This document shows positions 38,773 to 49,631 of a stretch of 64,000 nt of DNA, piece after piece. Position 1 is the stretch's first letter; the number at the start of each line of letters is the position of its first letter. The position numbers were made by a program, and so were the translations under genes. The notes under the pieces were generated by a model, which ran no database searches, was not told the origin of the DNA, and saw only the letters and a program-made list of their open reading frames with translations. The DNA comes from JACCQS01 sp050999295 (GTDB lineage: Bacteria; Actinomycetota; Actinomycetes; Mycobacteriales; Geodermatophilaceae), in the NCBI GenBank assembly GCA_050999295.1, contig JBPCPI010000089.1, positions 1 to 64,000 on the forward strand, in the 5' to 3' direction.

Positions 38773-39816
38773 GTGACCACCACCGACATACCGGTTGAAC
38801 CGATAGCACCTGGTGAGCCCTCGCCGTCGTCCGGCAGCGCAAGCCTGCGCGACAGCGGGTTGTCACGTGTCGATGCCGTTGACCTGTACCGCACCATGGT
38901 GCGAATTCGATCCTTCGAGACGGCAACCGAGAAGTTGTTCCTCGGCTCGGAGATCCCAGGCTTCGTCCATCTGAGTATCGGCCAGGAAGCGGTTGCAGCG
39001 GGCGTGTGTGCGGCCTTGCGCGATGACGACTACATCACCAGTACCCATCGTGGCCACGGGCACACCTTGGCAAAGGGAGCCCCGACGGACCGGATGATGG
39101 CCGAGCTCTTCGGCCGGGACACCGGCATCTGCCGGGGTCGTGGCGGTTCGATGCACATCGCCGACTTCTCGGTCGGCATGCTCGGAGCCAACGGCATCGT
39201 GGCTGGCGGTCTCGGCCTGGCCGCCGGCGCCGGCCTCAGCAGCCTGCTCACCAGCGGAGACACCATAAGCGCCAGCTTCTTCGGTGATGGCGCGACGGCG
39301 CGCGGGCCCTTCCACGAGGCTTTGAATCTCGCCCGAGTCTGGAACCTGCCCGTGGTCTTCGTCTGCGAGAACAACGGGTGGGCCAGCACCAGCAGGGCTG
39401 AGGACATGCTCGCGGTCCCGAACGTCTCTGACCGAGCGGCTGCCTACGACATGCACACCGCAGTCGTCGACGGCAATGACGTCTTCGCGGTGCACACCGC
39501 AGCCACCGACGCGATCGAGCGCGCCCGCACCGGAGGCGGCCCCACATTGCTCGAGGCTCGTACGTACCGCATGCGGGGCCACTACATCGGAGATCCCACC
39601 AAGTACCGCGACCCCGCTGAGCTGGCCAAGTGGGAGGGACTGGACTGCCTCGCGCGAGCCGGCAAGCTGCTCCTGGAGGCAGGGTGGCTCGAAGACGAGG
39701 AACGTCAGACGATGCACGACGAGGCAGATGCCGAGATCGAGCGGGCAGTTGAATTCGCCCGGGAGTCACCACTGCCCGATCCGGATGAATTGCGACGCTT
39801 CGTCTATGGCGACTGA
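38773..39816 (+). CDS. 2-oxoacid/acetoin dehydrogenase E1 alpha subunit
   Basis: 347 residues from the GTG at 38773, six bases after AGGAGG. Thiamin-diphosphate enzyme: FGDGATARGPFHEALNLARVWNLP and VCENNGWASTS hold the diphosphate and metal, and HRGHGHTLAKG is in the active-site loop; TYRMRGHYIGDP near the C terminus matches AcoA/PdhA. Pairs with the E1 beta gene at 39920 to decarboxylate a 2-oxoacid or cleave acetoin. Whether it acts on acetoin, pyruvate or a branched acid cannot be told; with a free lipoyl domain it resembles acetoin-type systems. Confidence 0.9.
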   Translation: MTTTDIPVEPIAPGEPSPSSGSASLRDSGLSRVDAVDLYRTMVRIRSFETATEKLFLGSEIPGFVHLSIGQEAVAAGVCAALRDDDYITSTHRGHGHTLAKGAPTDRMMAELFGRDTGICRGRGGSMHIADFSVGMLGANGIVAGGLGLAAGAGLSSLLTSGDTISASFFGDGATARGPFHEALNLARVWNLPVVFVCENNGWASTSRAEDMLAVPNVSDRAAAYDMHTAVVDGNDVFAVHTAATDAIERARTGGGPTLLEARTYRMRGHYIGDPTKYRDPAELAKWEGLDCLARAGKLLLEAGWLEDEERQTMHDEADAEIERAVEFARESPLPDPDELRRFVYGD

Positions 39817-39919
39817 GGACGGGGATCCGCGCAGCCTGCAGGACGCCGTCGCAATTCTCAGAACCGGCGAACCATTGAACCCACGCAAGACTCGATAGCG
39901 CGACCCACGAGGAGATCCG

Positions 39920-40900
39920 TTGCCAGAACGCAAGATCAGCTTCAGCAAGGCCACGCTGGAAGCAATGATGGAGGAGATGGAGCGCGACCCGACCGTCTTT
40001 CTCATGGGAGAGGACATCGCCAAGCAGGGCGGCATTTTCGGCCAGTACAAGGGTCTCCCCGAGGCTTTCGGCTTGGAGCGCATCCGTGACTTCCCGATCA
40101 GCGAGGGCGTACTGATTTCCTCCTGCATAGGCGCAGCGTTGACCGGCACCCGGCCCGTCGCAGACATCCACTTCAGCGACTTTCTCACCTGCGCCATGGA
40201 CGAGATGGTGAACCAGGCCGCCAAACTGCGCTTCATGACCGGTGGTCAGGCGAGCGTTCCCATGGTCGTCCGGGCACCTGAGGGAGCCGTGAAATCGGCT
40301 GCCGCACAGCATTCACAGAGCATCGAATCGTGGTTCATCCACACTCCGGGCTGGCGGGTGGTCTCACCGTCCAACGCTGCGGACGCCAAGGGCCTGCTCA
40401 AGACCGCGATCCGATGCGACGACCCGGTGCTGTACCTGGAACACAAGGCCCTCTACGCCGGGAAGGGTCCGGTACCCGAGGGCGAGCACCTCGTCCCGTT
40501 GGGACAAGCCAGGATCGCGCGCGAGGGTACCGACGTCACGGTCATCAGCTGGTCGCTTATGGTGAATCGGGCCCTGGAGGCTGCCGAACGGCTGGCCGAG
40601 GAAGGCACCTCGGTCGAGGTGATCGATCTGCGCTCGCTGAGTCCGCTGGACATGGAGACCATCGAGACCTCCGTACGCAAGACCCACCGTGTCGTCGTGG
40701 CACACGAGGCAGCGCGCTCGTGCGGTCTAGGTGCGGAGATCTCCGCCCGGATAGTGGAGAGCTGCTTCGCAGACCTGCACGCACCCATCGTCCGGGTGGC
40801 GAACCCTGACCTTCCGATCGCGTTCTCTCCAGCTCTGGAAAAGCTGACCATCCCTCAGGTCGACGACATCCTCTCCGCTACTCGGAAGGCCGCAGCATGA
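39920..40900 (+). CDS. 2-oxoacid/acetoin dehydrogenase E1 beta subunit
   Basis: 326 residues from the TTG at 39920 after GAGGAG. Transketolase-like pyrimidine domain (LMGEDIAKQGGIFGQYKGL, RDFPISEG, FSDFLTCAMDEMVNQAAK) and C-terminal domain (VEVIDLRSLSPLDMETI, KTHRVVVAHEA), the AcoB/PdhB form. It completes the E1 heterotetramer with the upstream alpha chain; the 104-base gap between them holds only a doubtful 30-codon frame. Ends in an ATGA overlap with the lipoyl gene. Confidence 0.92.
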   Translation: MPERKISFSKATLEAMMEEMERDPTVFLMGEDIAKQGGIFGQYKGLPEAFGLERIRDFPISEGVLISSCIGAALTGTRPVADIHFSDFLTCAMDEMVNQAAKLRFMTGGQASVPMVVRAPEGAVKSAAAQHSQSIESWFIHTPGWRVVSPSNAADAKGLLKTAIRCDDPVLYLEHKALYAGKGPVPEGEHLVPLGQARIAREGTDVTVISWSLMVNRALEAAERLAEEGTSVEVIDLRSLSPLDMETIETSVRKTHRVVVAHEAARSCGLGAEISARIVESCFADLHAPIVRVANPDLPIAFSPALEKLTIPQVDDILSATRKAAA

Positions 40901-41139
40901 GTCACGATGTCGTGATCCCGCAACTGGGTCTGACCATGGAGACGGCTCTGCTGACGGTCTGGCACGTCAGCGAGGGTGACCAGGTGACAGCTGATCAGCT
41001 GATCGCCGACATCGCGACCGACAAGGTCGACCACGAGCTCTTGGCGCCGGTGTCCGGAACGATCTCGGGCCTGCACGCGACCGATGACGAGGAGGAGTTG
41101 CCGGTGGGCACCGTCATCGCCCGGATCGAGCCGGCGTAG
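40897..41139 (+). CDS. Free-standing lipoyl domain protein
   Basis: 80 residues, a single biotin/lipoyl-attachment domain with the lipoylated lysine K43 in ATDKVDHEL and no acyltransferase domain. It overlaps the E1 beta stop, so it should be the acyl carrier of this dehydrogenase. In ordinary complexes this module is fused to an E2 core; here neither E2 nor E3 is encoded nearby. It may hand the acyl group to a host E2 or to an unlinked transferase. Confidence 0.88.
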   Translation: MSHDVVIPQLGLTMETALLTVWHVSEGDQVTADQLIADIATDKVDHELLAPVSGTISGLHATDDEEELPVGTVIARIEPA

Positions 41140-41141
41140 GA

Positions 41142-41900
41142 GTGTCCGCGCCCGAGATGCGGCCGCAATGGGAGGGTCGCACCCTTGTCGTCACCGGGGG
41201 CGGCTCGGGGATCGGTGCAGCCGTCTGTCTGCAGGCCGCGACCAGAGGCGCAGCAGTCGTAGTCCTCGATGTCGACGCCGGGGCTGCGGCCCGGACTGCA
41301 GCGGAGTGCGGTCCCGGCGCGGTTCATACGCAGGTAGACGTCACTGACCCGCCGGCCATGTCCGCTGCGGTGCACCAGATCTGCACGAAAACTGGTGGTT
41401 CCGTGTGGGGACTGGTGACCTCGGCCGGCATCGTCAGCCCGCAGCCGATCGGGACGATCTCGCCTGACGAGGCGCGCCGGGTCCTGGCTGTCAACGTGAT
41501 CGGAGTGATCAACTCCGTTCAGGCGGTCCTGCCATTCCTGTCGCGCGGCAGCGGGGTGGTCAACGTCTCTTCCGTTGCTGCGCACAGTGGCGGAGGGTTC
41601 TTCGGTGCATCGACCTACGCGGCCTCCAAGGCGGCCGTGATCGGTCTGACCCGCGGCGTGGCGCGTGAACTGGCAGGGACAGGAGTTCGCGTCAACTGCG
41701 TCGCGCCGGGGCCGGTGGATACCCCCATGCTGGAGACGGCCACACCGGCGGACCGATCACGAATCGAGGGGGCCGCGCTACTGGGCGCTCTCTCCACCCC
41801 CAAGGACATCGCCGCCGCCATCTGCTTCCTGCTCTCCGACGAGTCGGGGTCCATCACGGGGGAGACGGTCAACGTCAACGGCGGATCCTACTTCGGTTAG
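41142..41900 (+). CDS. Short-chain dehydrogenase/reductase
   Basis: 252 residues from a GTG two bases after the lipoyl stop (an ATG at 41157 is possible). Classical SDR: VTGGGSGIG cofactor loop, DVD after beta-2, NVSSVAAHSG, and the catalytic Y-x3-K in YAASK, with NGGSYFG at the end. D at the end of beta-2 favours NAD. Last gene of the E1-lipoyl operon. It may produce or consume the hydroxyketone or 2-oxoacid used by E1 (inference). Confidence 0.9.
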   Translation: MSAPEMRPQWEGRTLVVTGGGSGIGAAVCLQAATRGAAVVVLDVDAGAAARTAAECGPGAVHTQVDVTDPPAMSAAVHQICTKTGGSVWGLVTSAGIVSPQPIGTISPDEARRVLAVNVIGVINSVQAVLPFLSRGSGVVNVSSVAAHSGGGFFGASTYAASKAAVIGLTRGVARELAGTGVRVNCVAPGPVDTPMLETATPADRSRIEGAALLGALSTPKDIAAAICFLLSDESGSITGETVNVNGGSYFG

Positions 41901-43240
41901 GTGCCCGTGCGACTGCCGCTGGTTGCCGCTACCCGTTCCACTTCCCCGGACATGCCGTCGGTGAAGTCGTCGTCCTTGGTGTCTTTGAGCAGCGCAGTCG
42001 CGCCTAGGCAGACCAGCGCAATGACTATCACGTACACCGAGATTGACCACGACGATCCGGTTTGGGCCAGCAGAGCGGTGGCTATCAAGGGGCTGATGCC
42101 ACCACCCAGGACACCACTGAAGCTCTGCGCGAATGCCGCCCCGGAATAGCGGTAACGCACCCGGAACAGCTCGGGCAGGAATGCGCCCATCGGTCCATAG
42201 AGCACCGCGAAACACAGCACACCGACGACCAGCGCCAGCGTGATCAGCACTGGCTGGCCGGTCTCGAGCAGGGCGAACAGGGGGAAGGCCCACATGATTG
42301 CCAGGACGGCCGCAATCATTGCCATCCGCCGTCGACCCCAGCGATCTGACAAGGTCGCGAAGTAGAGCGTGGCCACCAACATCACGACGGCTGCAACCAT
42401 TGTGGCTACGAGCATCGTGGTGCGGGACACGCCCACCGTCTCCGTCCCGTAGGACAGCGAGAACGTCATGATCGTGTAGTAGAGCGTGTAGGCCAAAATG
42501 AACGACAGCGTCCCCAGGATCAGCTCTCGGGGCTGCTTACGAACCAACTCGACGAACGGCACCCTGGACTGGTCCTGGGTGTTGAGGGCTGCCTGGAAAA
42601 CCGGGGTTTCGGCAATCCGTGTCCGGATGTAGTAGCCGACCACCAGCAGCACCACCGAAAGCAGGAACGGAATCCTCCAGCCGTAGGCCTCGAAGTCCGC
42701 TGCCGACATCGTGGCGTTGAGCACGAGGAACAGCCCGTTGGCCATGATGAATGCGACGGCGGGACCGATCTGCGGGAATGCTGAGTAGAGCCCGCGCTTG
42801 CCCTTCGGCGCGTATTCGGTGGCCAGCAACACCGCCCCGGCCCACTCACCACCCAATGCGAGACCCTGCAGGAACCGGAAGATGACCAGGAGCAGCGGGG
42901 CAGCGACCCCGATCGAGTCGTAACTGGGGATCAATCCGACAGCTACCGTCGCTACGCCCATCACCAGCAGCGAGACGATGAGTGTCGTCCTGCGGCCCAG
43001 CCGGTCGCCGTAATGACCGAAGACGACCGCGCCGATAGGACGTGCAGCGAAACCAACAGCGAAGGTCCCGAAGGCCGCGAGGGTGCCTGCCGTCGAGGAG
43101 AACTCAGGAAAGAACACCTTGCCGAAGACGAGCGCTGCCGCCGTGGCATAGATGTAGAAGTCGTAGTACTCGATCGTGGTGCCGATGAAGCTGGCGGTTG
43201 CGATCCTCCGGCGCGAGGGTGCGCTGGTCAGATCGGACAT
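41897..43240 (-). CDS. MFS transporter, metabolite:H+ symporter (MHS) type
   Basis: 447 residues, twelve membrane segments. MHS markers: ATASFIGTTIEYYDFYIYATAAA is the start region of this family, GHYGDRLGRRTTL is loop 2-3, and RFLQGLALGGEWAGA is typical of ShiA/ProP-like symporters. Takes up a polar organic acid or betaine with protons. Convergent with the SDR gene (4-base overlap of 3' ends). A dyad that may be its operator lies 25 bases upstream. Confidence 0.9.
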   Translation of the reverse strand: MSDLTSAPSRRRIATASFIGTTIEYYDFYIYATAAALVFGKVFFPEFSSTAGTLAAFGTFAVGFAARPIGAVVFGHYGDRLGRRTTLIVSLLVMGVATVAVGLIPSYDSIGVAAPLLLVIFRFLQGLALGGEWAGAVLLATEYAPKGKRGLYSAFPQIGPAVAFIMANGLFLVLNATMSAADFEAYGWRIPFLLSVVLLVVGYYIRTRIAETPVFQAALNTQDQSRVPFVELVRKQPRELILGTLSFILAYTLYYTIMTFSLSYGTETVGVSRTTMLVATMVAAVVMLVATLYFATLSDRWGRRRMAMIAAVLAIMWAFPLFALLETGQPVLITLALVVGVLCFAVLYGPMGAFLPELFRVRYRYSGAAFAQSFSGVLGGGISPLIATALLAQTGSSWSISVYVIVIALVCLGATALLKDTKDDDFTDGMSGEVERVAATSGSRTGT

Positions 43241-43264
43241 GGGCGCTCCCTGAAGTGGATGGTA

Positions 43265-43286
43265 ATGCCAATAATCCTATTGGTAT
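43265..43286 (-). promoter_or_regulatory. Operator-like dyad upstream of MHS transporter
   Basis: ATGCCAATA-ATCC-TATTGGTAT: 9-bp arms with one mismatch. On the minus strand TTGACG lies 19 bases before TAGGAT, which overlaps the dyad, so a bound protein would block the promoter. Regulator unidentified. Confidence 0.55.
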
Positions 43287-43396
43287 GACCGCAGTTGGCG
43301 TCAAGGTTCACCGCATTAACAGGCAGCCCCGCAGTGACCGCTCGAATAAGTCGCTCTGACCGGTTTCGTCACCGCCATCACCGGCTTCCTACGAGC

Positions 43397-44202
43397 TCAC
43401 GGTGAGGTCCAGCCGAAGTGGTCCACGGGGCCATGCCCCCGGCCGAGTTGCCATGGCGCGCCGCCCCCAATCGCCCGGGTCACGTATGCCTTGGCCTGCT
43501 GGAGAGCCTCGTACACATCAGCGCCCTGCGCCATGGCGGCGGCCGTGGCCGAGGCGAAGGTGCACCCGCTGCCGTGGTTGTTGGCCGTGTCGACGCGCGG
43601 CGCCCGCAGTTCGTAGGTCGACACCCCGTCCCACACGACGTCGACCGCCTCGTCGGCCGAGCCGAGCACCGCGTGCCCGCCCTTGACGACGACGACCGAA
43701 GGACCCAACGCCCCCAACGCGCGTGCTGCCTCGTGCTGGTCGGCGAGCGTACGGATCGCCGTACCGAGGAGCGCCTCGGCCTCACGGAGGTTGGGGGTCA
43801 CCACGGACGCATGGGGAAGCAACGCCGCTACGTAGAGCCGCTCGGCCGGCGGATCGAGTAGCCGATCGCCACTGGAGGCGACCATCACCGGATCGACGAC
43901 AAGGTTGGGCAACCGGCCCGCCGCGGCGAGGTCGGCGACCGCACGGACGATGCCGGCGGTCGCCAGCATGCCGGTCTTCACCGCGGCGACGGTGAGGTCG
44001 TCGAGCACCGCGTCGACCTGGGCGACCACGAAATCGGCGGGCACCGGATGGACGGCGCGGACACCCCGCGTGTTCTGCGCGGTGAGCGCAGTGATGGCCG
44101 AGGCGCCGTAGACGCCGAAAGCGGCGAAGGCCTTGAGGTCGGCCTGGACGCCCGCCCCGCCGCTGGAGTCGGAGCCGGCGATCGTGAGCGCGACGGTCGG
44201 CG

Positions 44203-44206
<4 letters not shown>
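43397..44206 (-). CDS. thiD: Hydroxymethylpyrimidine/phosphomethylpyrimidine kinase
   Basis: 269 residues from the GTG at 44206 with AGGAGG upstream; the longer frame into thiE-like sequence is spurious. Ribokinase fold: LTIAGSDSSGGAGVQADLKAF at the N terminus, ITALTAQNT, VDPVMVASSGDRLL, and the anion-hole NNHGSGCTFASATAA. Phosphorylates HMP twice to HMP-PP for thiamin synthesis or salvage. Last gene of the riboswitch-controlled operon. Confidence 0.95.
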
Positions 44207-45792
<1,586 letters not shown>

Positions 45793-45796
45793 GTTG

Positions 45797-46903
45797 TCAC
45801 CTCCGGAAGCGGTCTGCGGTGAATGGTGCCGCGAATGCGGGCAGGGTGCCGGCCACGAGCAGTTCGGCGATCGCCTCGCCGGTTACCGGCGCGAGCAGCA
45901 CTCCGTTGCGGTAGTGCCCGGTCGCCAGGACCAGCCCCGGCAGCCCGGATGGTCCAAGCAGCGGCGCGTTGTCCGGCGTGCCTGGTCGCCACCGGGCGAG
46001 CGTCTCGGTCAACTCGAGCTCGGTGACGCCGGGAACCACCTCGATCGCATCGCTGAGCAGCTCGTGCACCGCGCCGGCAGTGACCGCCGCGTCGAAGCCC
46101 TTGTCCTCGACCGTGGCCCCGATGATCAATCCGTCCTTCGCGTACGGCACGAGGTAGACCGGCCGACCGCGCACGACGGCCCGGACCGTGCCGGTGAGCA
46201 GCCCGTCGGCCGCGCCCAGCCGCAGTATCTGTCCCTTGACCGGTCGGACGGGTAGGGCTGGAACACCGGGCAGCGACGCGCTCCAGGCGCCGAGTGCGAG
46301 CACGACGGCCCGGGCGGGCAGCTCGTCGCCGTCGGCCAACATGAGGCCCGTCGCCCGCCCGCCGGCACTGCGCAGGGCCTCGACCCGCGACCGGACAACG
46401 CGCACGCCGGCGGCCTGCGCTGCGCAGAGCAGTCCGGCGTGCAGTGCCCGACCATCGACGGAGTGGTCCCCCGCGATGTACGAGGCACCGCGCAACCGTG
46501 GGGTCAGGGACGGCTCGCGGCGCCGGGCCTCGCGCGGGGACAGGCGTTCGGCGGACAGCCCTAATTCTCGGTGAAACCCGTGCAGCACATCGAGTGCCCG
46601 AAGGTCATCGGCGTCGAACCCGACCACCAGCGTGCCGACCGACCGCAGACCGACGTCGATGCCACTGGCCCGCTCGACCTCCTCGACGAATGCGGGGAAG
46701 CGTGCGAGTGCTGCCCGGCACAGCTCGAGGAGCCGCTCCTCGCCGTACGCGGCCTCGCTCACCGGCGCCAGCATCCCGGCCGCGGCGTGTGAGGCTCCGG
46801 CGCCCGGGGCGTCGTCGACGACCGCCACGGACATCCCGCGCTGGGCGCACCGCCACGCGACGGTGAGCCCGATCAACCCAGCGCCGGTGACCGCGACGTC
46901 CAT
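45797..46903 (-). CDS. thiO: Glycine oxidase
   Basis: 368 residues from the ATG at 46903, the upstream frame being a shadow. FAD-binding DAO family: AVTGAGLIGLTVAWRCAQRG at the N terminus, HAAAGMLAPVSE, VKGQILRLG, and ATGHYRNGVLLAPVTG at the C terminus. It oxidises glycine to the imine used by ThiG. ATGA overlap with thiE upstream and five bases from thiS. Confidence 0.94.
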   Translation of the reverse strand: MDVAVTGAGLIGLTVAWRCAQRGMSVAVVDDAPGAGASHAAAGMLAPVSEAAYGEERLLELCRAALARFPAFVEEVERASGIDVGLRSVGTLVVGFDADDLRALDVLHGFHRELGLSAERLSPREARRREPSLTPRLRGASYIAGDHSVDGRALHAGLLCAAQAAGVRVVRSRVEALRSAGGRATGLMLADGDELPARAVVLALGAWSASLPGVPALPVRPVKGQILRLGAADGLLTGTVRAVVRGRPVYLVPYAKDGLIIGATVEDKGFDAAVTAGAVHELLSDAIEVVPGVTELELTETLARWRPGTPDNAPLLGPSGLPGLVLATGHYRNGVLLAPVTGEAIAELLVAGTLPAFAAPFTADRFRR

Positions 46904-47529
46904 CACTGGTGGCCGTCCAGCGCGCGCACCAGCTGTCTCGTCGCGGCCGCGGGATCTTTCGCCGCGGAGACGGCGGCGACGACGGCGACGCCGCGTGCCC
47001 CGGCGGCCAACAGCTCCGGCACCCGCTCGGCAGTCACCCCGCCGATCGCGATGACCGGCACCGCCACCGCATCGGCCACGGCCGCGATGCCCCCCGGTCC
47101 CAGCGGAGCCGGCAGGCCGCTCTTGGTCGTGGTCAGGTACGCCGGCCCCACGCCGAGATAGTTCGCGCCCGCCACGACGAGCTTTCTGGCATGTTCCGGG
47201 TCGCGGGCCGTCCCGCCGATCACGTGTTGCGGCCCGGCCACCCGACGCACCGCGGAGACGGGGAGGTCCTCCGCGCCGAGGTGGGTGCCCTGCGCCCCGA
47301 TCGCGCACGCCACGTCGACCCGATCGTTGACGATGCAGGTCGTTCCCTGGGCCGAGCAGATTTCCATGACCCGGCGGGCGAACTCGTACAGCTCGAGATC
47401 GGTGCAGTCCTTGGCGCGCACCTGCACCACTCGAGCCCCGGCCCCGACCGCGGCGGCAACAACATCGAGCGCGTCGCGGCCTCCGCGCGCGTCGGTAATG
47501 AGGTGCAGTCCGTCCAGCACGCTGCTCAT
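46903..47529 (-). CDS. thiE: Thiamin phosphate synthase
   Basis: 208 residues from the ATG at 47529, overlapping the cytX stop. It couples HMP-PP with thiazole phosphate. Motifs: LHLITDA, VQVRAKD, N68-D69 in VNDRVDVACAIG (metal-binding), GTHLGAEDLP and GPAYLTTTKSGLPAPLG. The intact Asn-Asp pair distinguishes it from the second ThiE-like gene of this operon. Confidence 0.94.
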   Translation of the reverse strand: MSSVLDGLHLITDARGGRDALDVVAAAVGAGARVVQVRAKDCTDLELYEFARRVMEICSAQGTTCIVNDRVDVACAIGAQGTHLGAEDLPVSAVRRVAGPQHVIGGTARDPEHARKLVVAGANYLGVGPAYLTTTKSGLPAPLGPGGIAAVADAVAVPVIAIGGVTAERVPELLAAGARGVAVVAAVSAAKDPAAATRQLVRALDGHQ

Positions 47530-48878
47530 CGGACCGCTGTTCGCTTGCGGTGCCGGCGTACGGCGGGCAGCCCGACAATCGCGGTGAGAACCATGGCGAC
47601 GGCCAGGCTGACCAGGGAGGCCGACAGCCCGTTGCCGGGATCGATGCCGAGGTCTGCCTGACGCGCCGACCACCACGCGGTCCAACCGGCGCCGGGCCCG
47701 GCGAAGAAGGTCGGCAGGGTGAGCTGGTAGGCGGCGAAGCCGACGGCCCAGGGCAGCAGCAGCAGCGGTCTGGCCGGGGCCGCCTCCGAGACGTCCCAAG
47801 GTCCACGGGGCAGGACGTAATAGGCGACGATGAGTACGCCGACGAGCGGGACGAACACCGATCCGATCAGGAACAGGAACGGCTCGTAGGCCACGATGTC
47901 GAAGCTGAAGGCCAGCAGCGTCGCCACGGCACCCACGGCCCCGGCGAGAATCCGGCGGTCAAGGCGCGCTGCGATGTTCTGACTGGAGACCGCGGTGGAG
48001 TAAATGTTGGCGAACGCCTCGTCCAGCTCGATCACGACCAGCACGAGCAGGGCCAGCGCCCCCAGCGGCACAGCGAGCAGGGCATCGATCACGTCGAGGC
48101 CGCCCGTGCCGTAGGCCAGGAGCGCCAGCACGCCAAGGGTGAAGAAGGCGATGGTTGCCGTGCCGTAGCCGAGGGCCGCGCCGACTCCGGCGGTCCGCGC
48201 GTCGCGGGCATGGCGGGTGTAGTCGGCGGCGAGTGGTGCCCAGGACACGGGAAGGGCGATCACGACGTCCACCGCGGTCCAGAACGACATCGCGTTGCCG
48301 TCCCCCGTCGATTCGGGCAGCGGCTGGCGAAGCACCTGGACGTACAGGTAGATCATGGCGGCCAGGGCGACCCAGACCGCGTACCGGGCCACCAGGCGCA
48401 CGACGCCCAACGGGCGCAGGGCCATGAGGGTGGCCAGTATTCCGGCAGCCACGACGAAGGGCCATCGCGGCGCGTCCAGGATGCGCGAGGCGGCCTCGGC
48501 GATCACCACGATCTCGAATGTGGCCCACCCCAGGCACTGGATGAGGTTCGCCACCGTCGGCAGGTACGACGCGCGGCGGCCGAGAAGGCCACGCAGCAGC
48601 ACCATCGCCGGTGCACCCTCGCGGGCGCCCGGGGCCGCGGCAAGGCCGAGCAGGATGGCACCGATCGCGGCTCCCACGACGATAGCAAGCAGCGTCACCC
48701 CGAGAGGGCGGTTGGGCAGGACGACATAGACGGCGGCAACGGGCAGCAGCAGGCTGATCCCGAGGTTGCCCCAGAACGCGGTGGTGGACGCGACCCCGAG
48801 CGGCCGGGGCGGAGCCTGGTCGAGGGTCAGCGGCGCCTCGGAGACTTCGCGGCGGACAGATGGGACGACCTTGCTCAT
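47526..48878 (-). CDS. cytX: Putative HMP transporter, NCS1 family
   Basis: 450 residues with about twelve hydrophobic segments, NCS1 (cytosine-purine permease) family: FWGNLGISLLLPVAAVYVVLPNRPLG at the start and SFWTAVDVVIALPVSWAPLAADYTRHA. Members placed behind a TPP riboswitch, like this one, are called CytX and are believed to import hydroxymethylpyrimidine. First gene of the seven-gene thiamin operon; no ThiC is present, consistent with pyrimidine uptake (or an unlinked thiC). Confidence 0.88.
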   Translation of the reverse strand: MSKVVPSVRREVSEAPLTLDQAPPRPLGVASTTAFWGNLGISLLLPVAAVYVVLPNRPLGVTLLAIVVGAAIGAILLGLAAAPGAREGAPAMVLLRGLLGRRASYLPTVANLIQCLGWATFEIVVIAEAASRILDAPRWPFVVAAGILATLMALRPLGVVRLVARYAVWVALAAMIYLYVQVLRQPLPESTGDGNAMSFWTAVDVVIALPVSWAPLAADYTRHARDARTAGVGAALGYGTATIAFFTLGVLALLAYGTGGLDVIDALLAVPLGALALLVLVVIELDEAFANIYSTAVSSQNIAARLDRRILAGAVGAVATLLAFSFDIVAYEPFLFLIGSVFVPLVGVLIVAYYVLPRGPWDVSEAAPARPLLLLPWAVGFAAYQLTLPTFFAGPGAGWTAWWSARQADLGIDPGNGLSASLVSLAVAMVLTAIVGLPAVRRHRKRTAVR

Positions 48879-48883
48879 GTGCG

Positions 48884-48966
48884 CTCCCTACGCCGGTATT
48901 ACCCGGTCAGGTTCCAACGGTCGGCGGCATGTGTAGCCGCCCTCTCAGCCCGGTACCTCCGAGCTC
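48884..48966 (-). promoter_or_regulatory. TPP riboswitch (Thi-box)
   Basis: On the minus strand, in order: CGGGCTGAGAGGGCGG (the CUGAGA core), TTGGAACCTGACCGGGTAATACCGGCGTAGGGAG (the GAACCTGA and GGTAATACC...GCGTAGGGA signatures) and then the cytX ATG nine bases on. All conserved Thi-box blocks are readable. It should close translation or transcription of the operon when thiamin diphosphate is abundant. Confidence 0.95.
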
Positions 48967-49013
48967 CCGTAATGCGCCAATCAGACTACGCCTGCCTCGT
49001 TACACTCGCCGCC

Positions 49014-49631
49014 GTGCCGGTCGCCGACCTTCCGCTGCGCCATCCGGCCGCCTGGTCACGAGCGACGCGACACCCGTTCCTCGCCGCGGTCCGCGCCGGC
49101 ACGGTGCCGGATGCCGCATTCGACGGGTGGCTCGTGCAGGACTACCGGTTCGTCTGCGACCTGCTGTGGTTCCAGGGACGGCTGCTGAGCAGGGCGCCGC
49201 GACATGCGCAGGAAGTTCTCGCCGACGGCGCCGTGGCGCTCGTCGATGAGCTTGCCTGGTTCGAGCGGCGGGCGGCGGCGCGCCGCCTGGACCTTGACGC
49301 CGGTTCGCGGACTGCTACCGCTGCTTATGCGGCGTTGCTCCGGCGTCTTGACGGTGCCCACGTCGCCGTCGCCCTCGTCGGACTGTGGGCACTCGAGCGC
49401 GTCTACCTGGACGCGTGGACCTACGCCTGCCCCGGTGCCCCGGAGTACCGCGAGTTTGTCGAGCACTGGACGACCCCAGAGTTCGCCGCCTATGTCGCGG
49501 AGCTTCAGCGGAGCGCCGACGCCGCGGTCGGAACCGCTGAGGATGGCCAGCACGTCGAGGCCATCTTTCTGGAGGTCGTCGCGGCGGAGTCCGGCTTCTG
49601 GGACATGGCGTGGCCAGGCCGGGCGCGGTGA
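49014..49631 (+). CDS. TenA-like (thiaminase II family) protein 1
   Basis: 205 residues from the GTG at 49014; ATG at 48972 would be a 14-residue extension. TACACT at 49002-49007 as a -10 would give a leaderless message at the GTG. TenA helical fold: HPFLAAVRAGTVPDAAFDGWLVQDY, WFQGRLLSRAP and a C-terminal EVVAAESGFWDMAW. The cysteine of the catalytic helix (PC) is not at the usual place. Divergent from cytX across the riboswitch. Role in HMP salvage or unknown. Confidence 0.82.
   Translation: MPVADLPLRHPAAWSRATRHPFLAAVRAGTVPDAAFDGWLVQDYRFVCDLLWFQGRLLSRAPRHAQEVLADGAVALVDELAWFERRAAARRLDLDAGSRTATAAYAALLRRLDGAHVAVALVGLWALERVYLDAWTYACPGAPEYREFVEHWTTPEFAAYVAELQRSADAAVGTAEDGQHVEAIFLEVVAAESGFWDMAWPGRAR

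Noticed and set aside
39806..39898. 30-codon frame between the E1 alpha and E1 beta genes
   Set aside because: Overlaps the E1 alpha stop, has no ribosome site and no recognisable motif; too short to support.
47550..49013. Long plus-strand extension in front of the first TenA-like gene
   Set aside because: Antisense to cytX and the TPP riboswitch; the real TenA-like protein begins at 49014 (or 48972).
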